Positions 62,612-64,000 of a stretch of 64,000 bases of DNA are shown here, one piece after another. Under the pieces are notes generated by a model. The model saw only the letters and a program-made list of their open reading frames with translations, was not told where the DNA came from and made no database searches. The first letter of the stretch is position 1. Every line of letters begins with the position of its first letter. This DNA comes from Littorina saxatilis (lineage: Eukaryota; Mollusca; Gastropoda; Littorinimorpha; Littorinidae): assembly GCF_037325665.1 (NCBI RefSeq), contig NC_090245.1, positions 51,734,725 through 51,798,724 of the forward strand, read 5' to 3'. A program made the translations under genes and the position numbers.

Positions 62612-62772
62612 CTATCCAGTGTTCATCCACAGCATGTTTCAAGGTATTGAGTGTCAAGGGAGTCTTAAAATGGGGGTAAATTTACAGCGGTTTTGAACAG
62701 AAAGTCTGAAAAAGCGGGGTCTCAAAAGAGAGGGAGTTTCAAATTGGGTGGATCTGTAAAGGGTGGTTCCAC

Positions 62773-63017
62773 TGACGGGCGCTGTGGCGGGGTGGTAAGA
62801 CGTCGGCCTCTTAATCGGAAGGTCGAGGGTTCGAATCCCGGCCACGGCCGCCTGGTGGGTTAAGTGTGGAGATTTTTCCGATCTCCCAGGTCAACTTATG
62901 TGCAGATCTGCTAGTGGCTTATCCCCCTTCGTGTGTACACGCAAGCACAAGACCAAGTGCGCACGGAAAAGATCCTGTAATCCATGTCAGAGTTCGGTGG
63001 GTTATAGAAACACAAAA
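62773..63017 (+). mobile_element. tRNA-derived SINE, family S1, lacking its tail
   Basis: Box A GTGGCGGGGTGGTAAGAC and box B GGGTTCGAATCCC, then the S1 body to GTGGGTTATAGAAACAC, where another inverted-repeat element begins. Confidence 0.85.
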
Positions 63018-63375
63018 ATGGAAAATGTCAATAGTAAATTTTCATTTGATTAATATACTTACCCAATTCTCATAAATGCATTGACTTCAACCTCACATGC
63101 TAGATGTCGAAAAACTACTCAAATTACCTGCCCTTGCAAGGGTGGTAACCAAGCTAAAAAAAACAGACGCCATAGCCGTTGCTATGACCTGTCCCACCTG
63201 GTTACCCATAACCCACCGCGCACCACGTGAGCGCCGGCATCCGGAATAATCATTCGAGACTTCTCAAAAACCCTTAGGAAATTAAGTAGCGGGGATGGAT
63301 GGGAGGGTATTAACAATGAGAATTGGGTAAGTATATTAATCAAATGAAAATTTACTATTGAAATTTTCCATTAAA
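63017..63375. mobile_element. Inverted-repeat unit, arms about 60 bp
   Basis: ATGGAAAATGTCAATAGTAA...ACTTACCCAATTCTCAT at 63017-63075 is inverted at 63316-63375 (ATGAGAATTGGGTAAGTATA). The enclosed 240 bp is noncoding and includes a CACGTGAGCGCC stretch. A partial third copy of the TTCTCATAAATGCA end follows at 63397. Confidence 0.75.
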
Positions 63376-63689
63376 TTACATATTCTTACCCCAATTCTCA
63401 TAAATGCAGATTGCTCCTAAAGGCGGAGGGAACTTACTTATGTCCCTGAGAGAACCTGTCCTGCAGAAACTAACGAGGGCAAGGAAATGGCCCCATCAAG
63501 TCAAGAGCAGATGTCCAGGAGGTAAAAAATTAATGAACACGTCATCAGACCTCCAATGAGCTGTTGGCAAAACTTCGCTTAGACGACCGGAACACCACCA
63601 GCGAGAAAAGAACCCCAGGCTCTGGACTCCCGAACACCTGTAAAGGAACCAGAGGGAGGACTGAGATATTGATTCAGTGTGAAAGGAAC

Positions 63690-64000
63690 CAAATCAGAAT
63701 CCCGTAAAGTCTGTCTGACAGGGAGCGAGAACTTGCTCCTCCCTGCTCGTCCACATAGACAGCAACAGAAGTATTGTCCGTATGCAACCGGACATGCCTG
63801 CATATAGCCAAAGAGAAAGGCTAGTAGACTGAGAGCTACTGCTCCTAACTCCAAGCAATTGAGATGCCCAAGGAGTTGAGTCTACATCCACAGCCCCAAG
63901 ACTGTGATTGCCAATGTAGGCTCCCCATCCGGACAGAGACGCATCCGTGAAGCGGTCTAAATCCGGGGGGGGGGGGGGAACAAAGCTAGGGAAAAACACC
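63690..64000 (-). mobile_element. Retroelement RNase H-like fossil fragment at the window edge
   Basis: A minus-strand frame contains DRFTDASLSGWGAYIG, the usual start of an RNase H domain in LTR- and DIRS-type retroelements, followed by diverged sequence. It looks broken, and the window edge cuts it. The family cannot be fixed. Confidence 0.45.

Overview
This window is nuclear DNA of an animal, most likely a marine gastropod or other mollusc. Evidence: short exons with GT/AG introns, long (CA)n and (CT)n microsatellites, tRNA-derived SINEs with GAA-rich tails, many short inverted-repeat DNA elements, and proteins close to bilaterian orthologues. Host coding sequence is only a few percent of the window, so most predicted ORFs are repeat or intron noise. 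I rebuilt the genes from splice sites, reading phase and remembered human protein sequences; no search was run.

Layout. 1 to about 4.4 kb: the 3' part of a Ty3/Gypsy-type LTR retroelement fossil. 5.2-6.0 kb (minus): two exons of a Ser/Thr protein kinase resembling the eIF2-alpha kinase/PKR group. 6.83-21.87 kb (plus): a complete 11-exon TRIP13 (PCH2) gene, 430 codons, with introns full of repeats. 21.9-26.1 kb: intergenic repeats and low-complexity DNA. 26.1-41.6 kb (minus): PDCD6 (ALG-2), 194 codons, with two alternative exons for its first EF-hand. About 41.98-52.9 kb (plus): an unrecognised 457-codon coiled-coil protein gene, divergent from PDCD6. 53-56 kb: SINEs and a MITE. 56.19 to beyond 62.2 kb (minus): the 3' nine exons of a secreted protein with two von Willebrand factor C domains. 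62.2-64 kb: repeats and a retroelement fossil fragment at the window edge.

The most interesting host feature is in PDCD6. Two 62-bp exons (39251-39312 and 36362-36423) have the same phase, and each encodes a canonical EF1 calcium loop. Including both, or neither, would break the frame, so the layout implies mutually exclusive splicing of a key calcium site. Other points are duplicated splice donors after exon 5 of the unknown gene, a hairpin of about 337-bp arms in PDCD6 intron 1, a hAT-like transposon family with 6-bp target duplications, mobile repeats dense in TCAAGGTCA nuclear-receptor motifs, SINEs that share bodies but not heads, and TRIP13-PDCD6 linkage that echoes human 5p15.33.

The genes do not form an operon or pathway. 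TRIP13 remodels HORMA proteins in meiosis and the spindle checkpoint, PDCD6 is a calcium sensor for ESCRT and secretory adaptors, and the VWC protein is probably extracellular.
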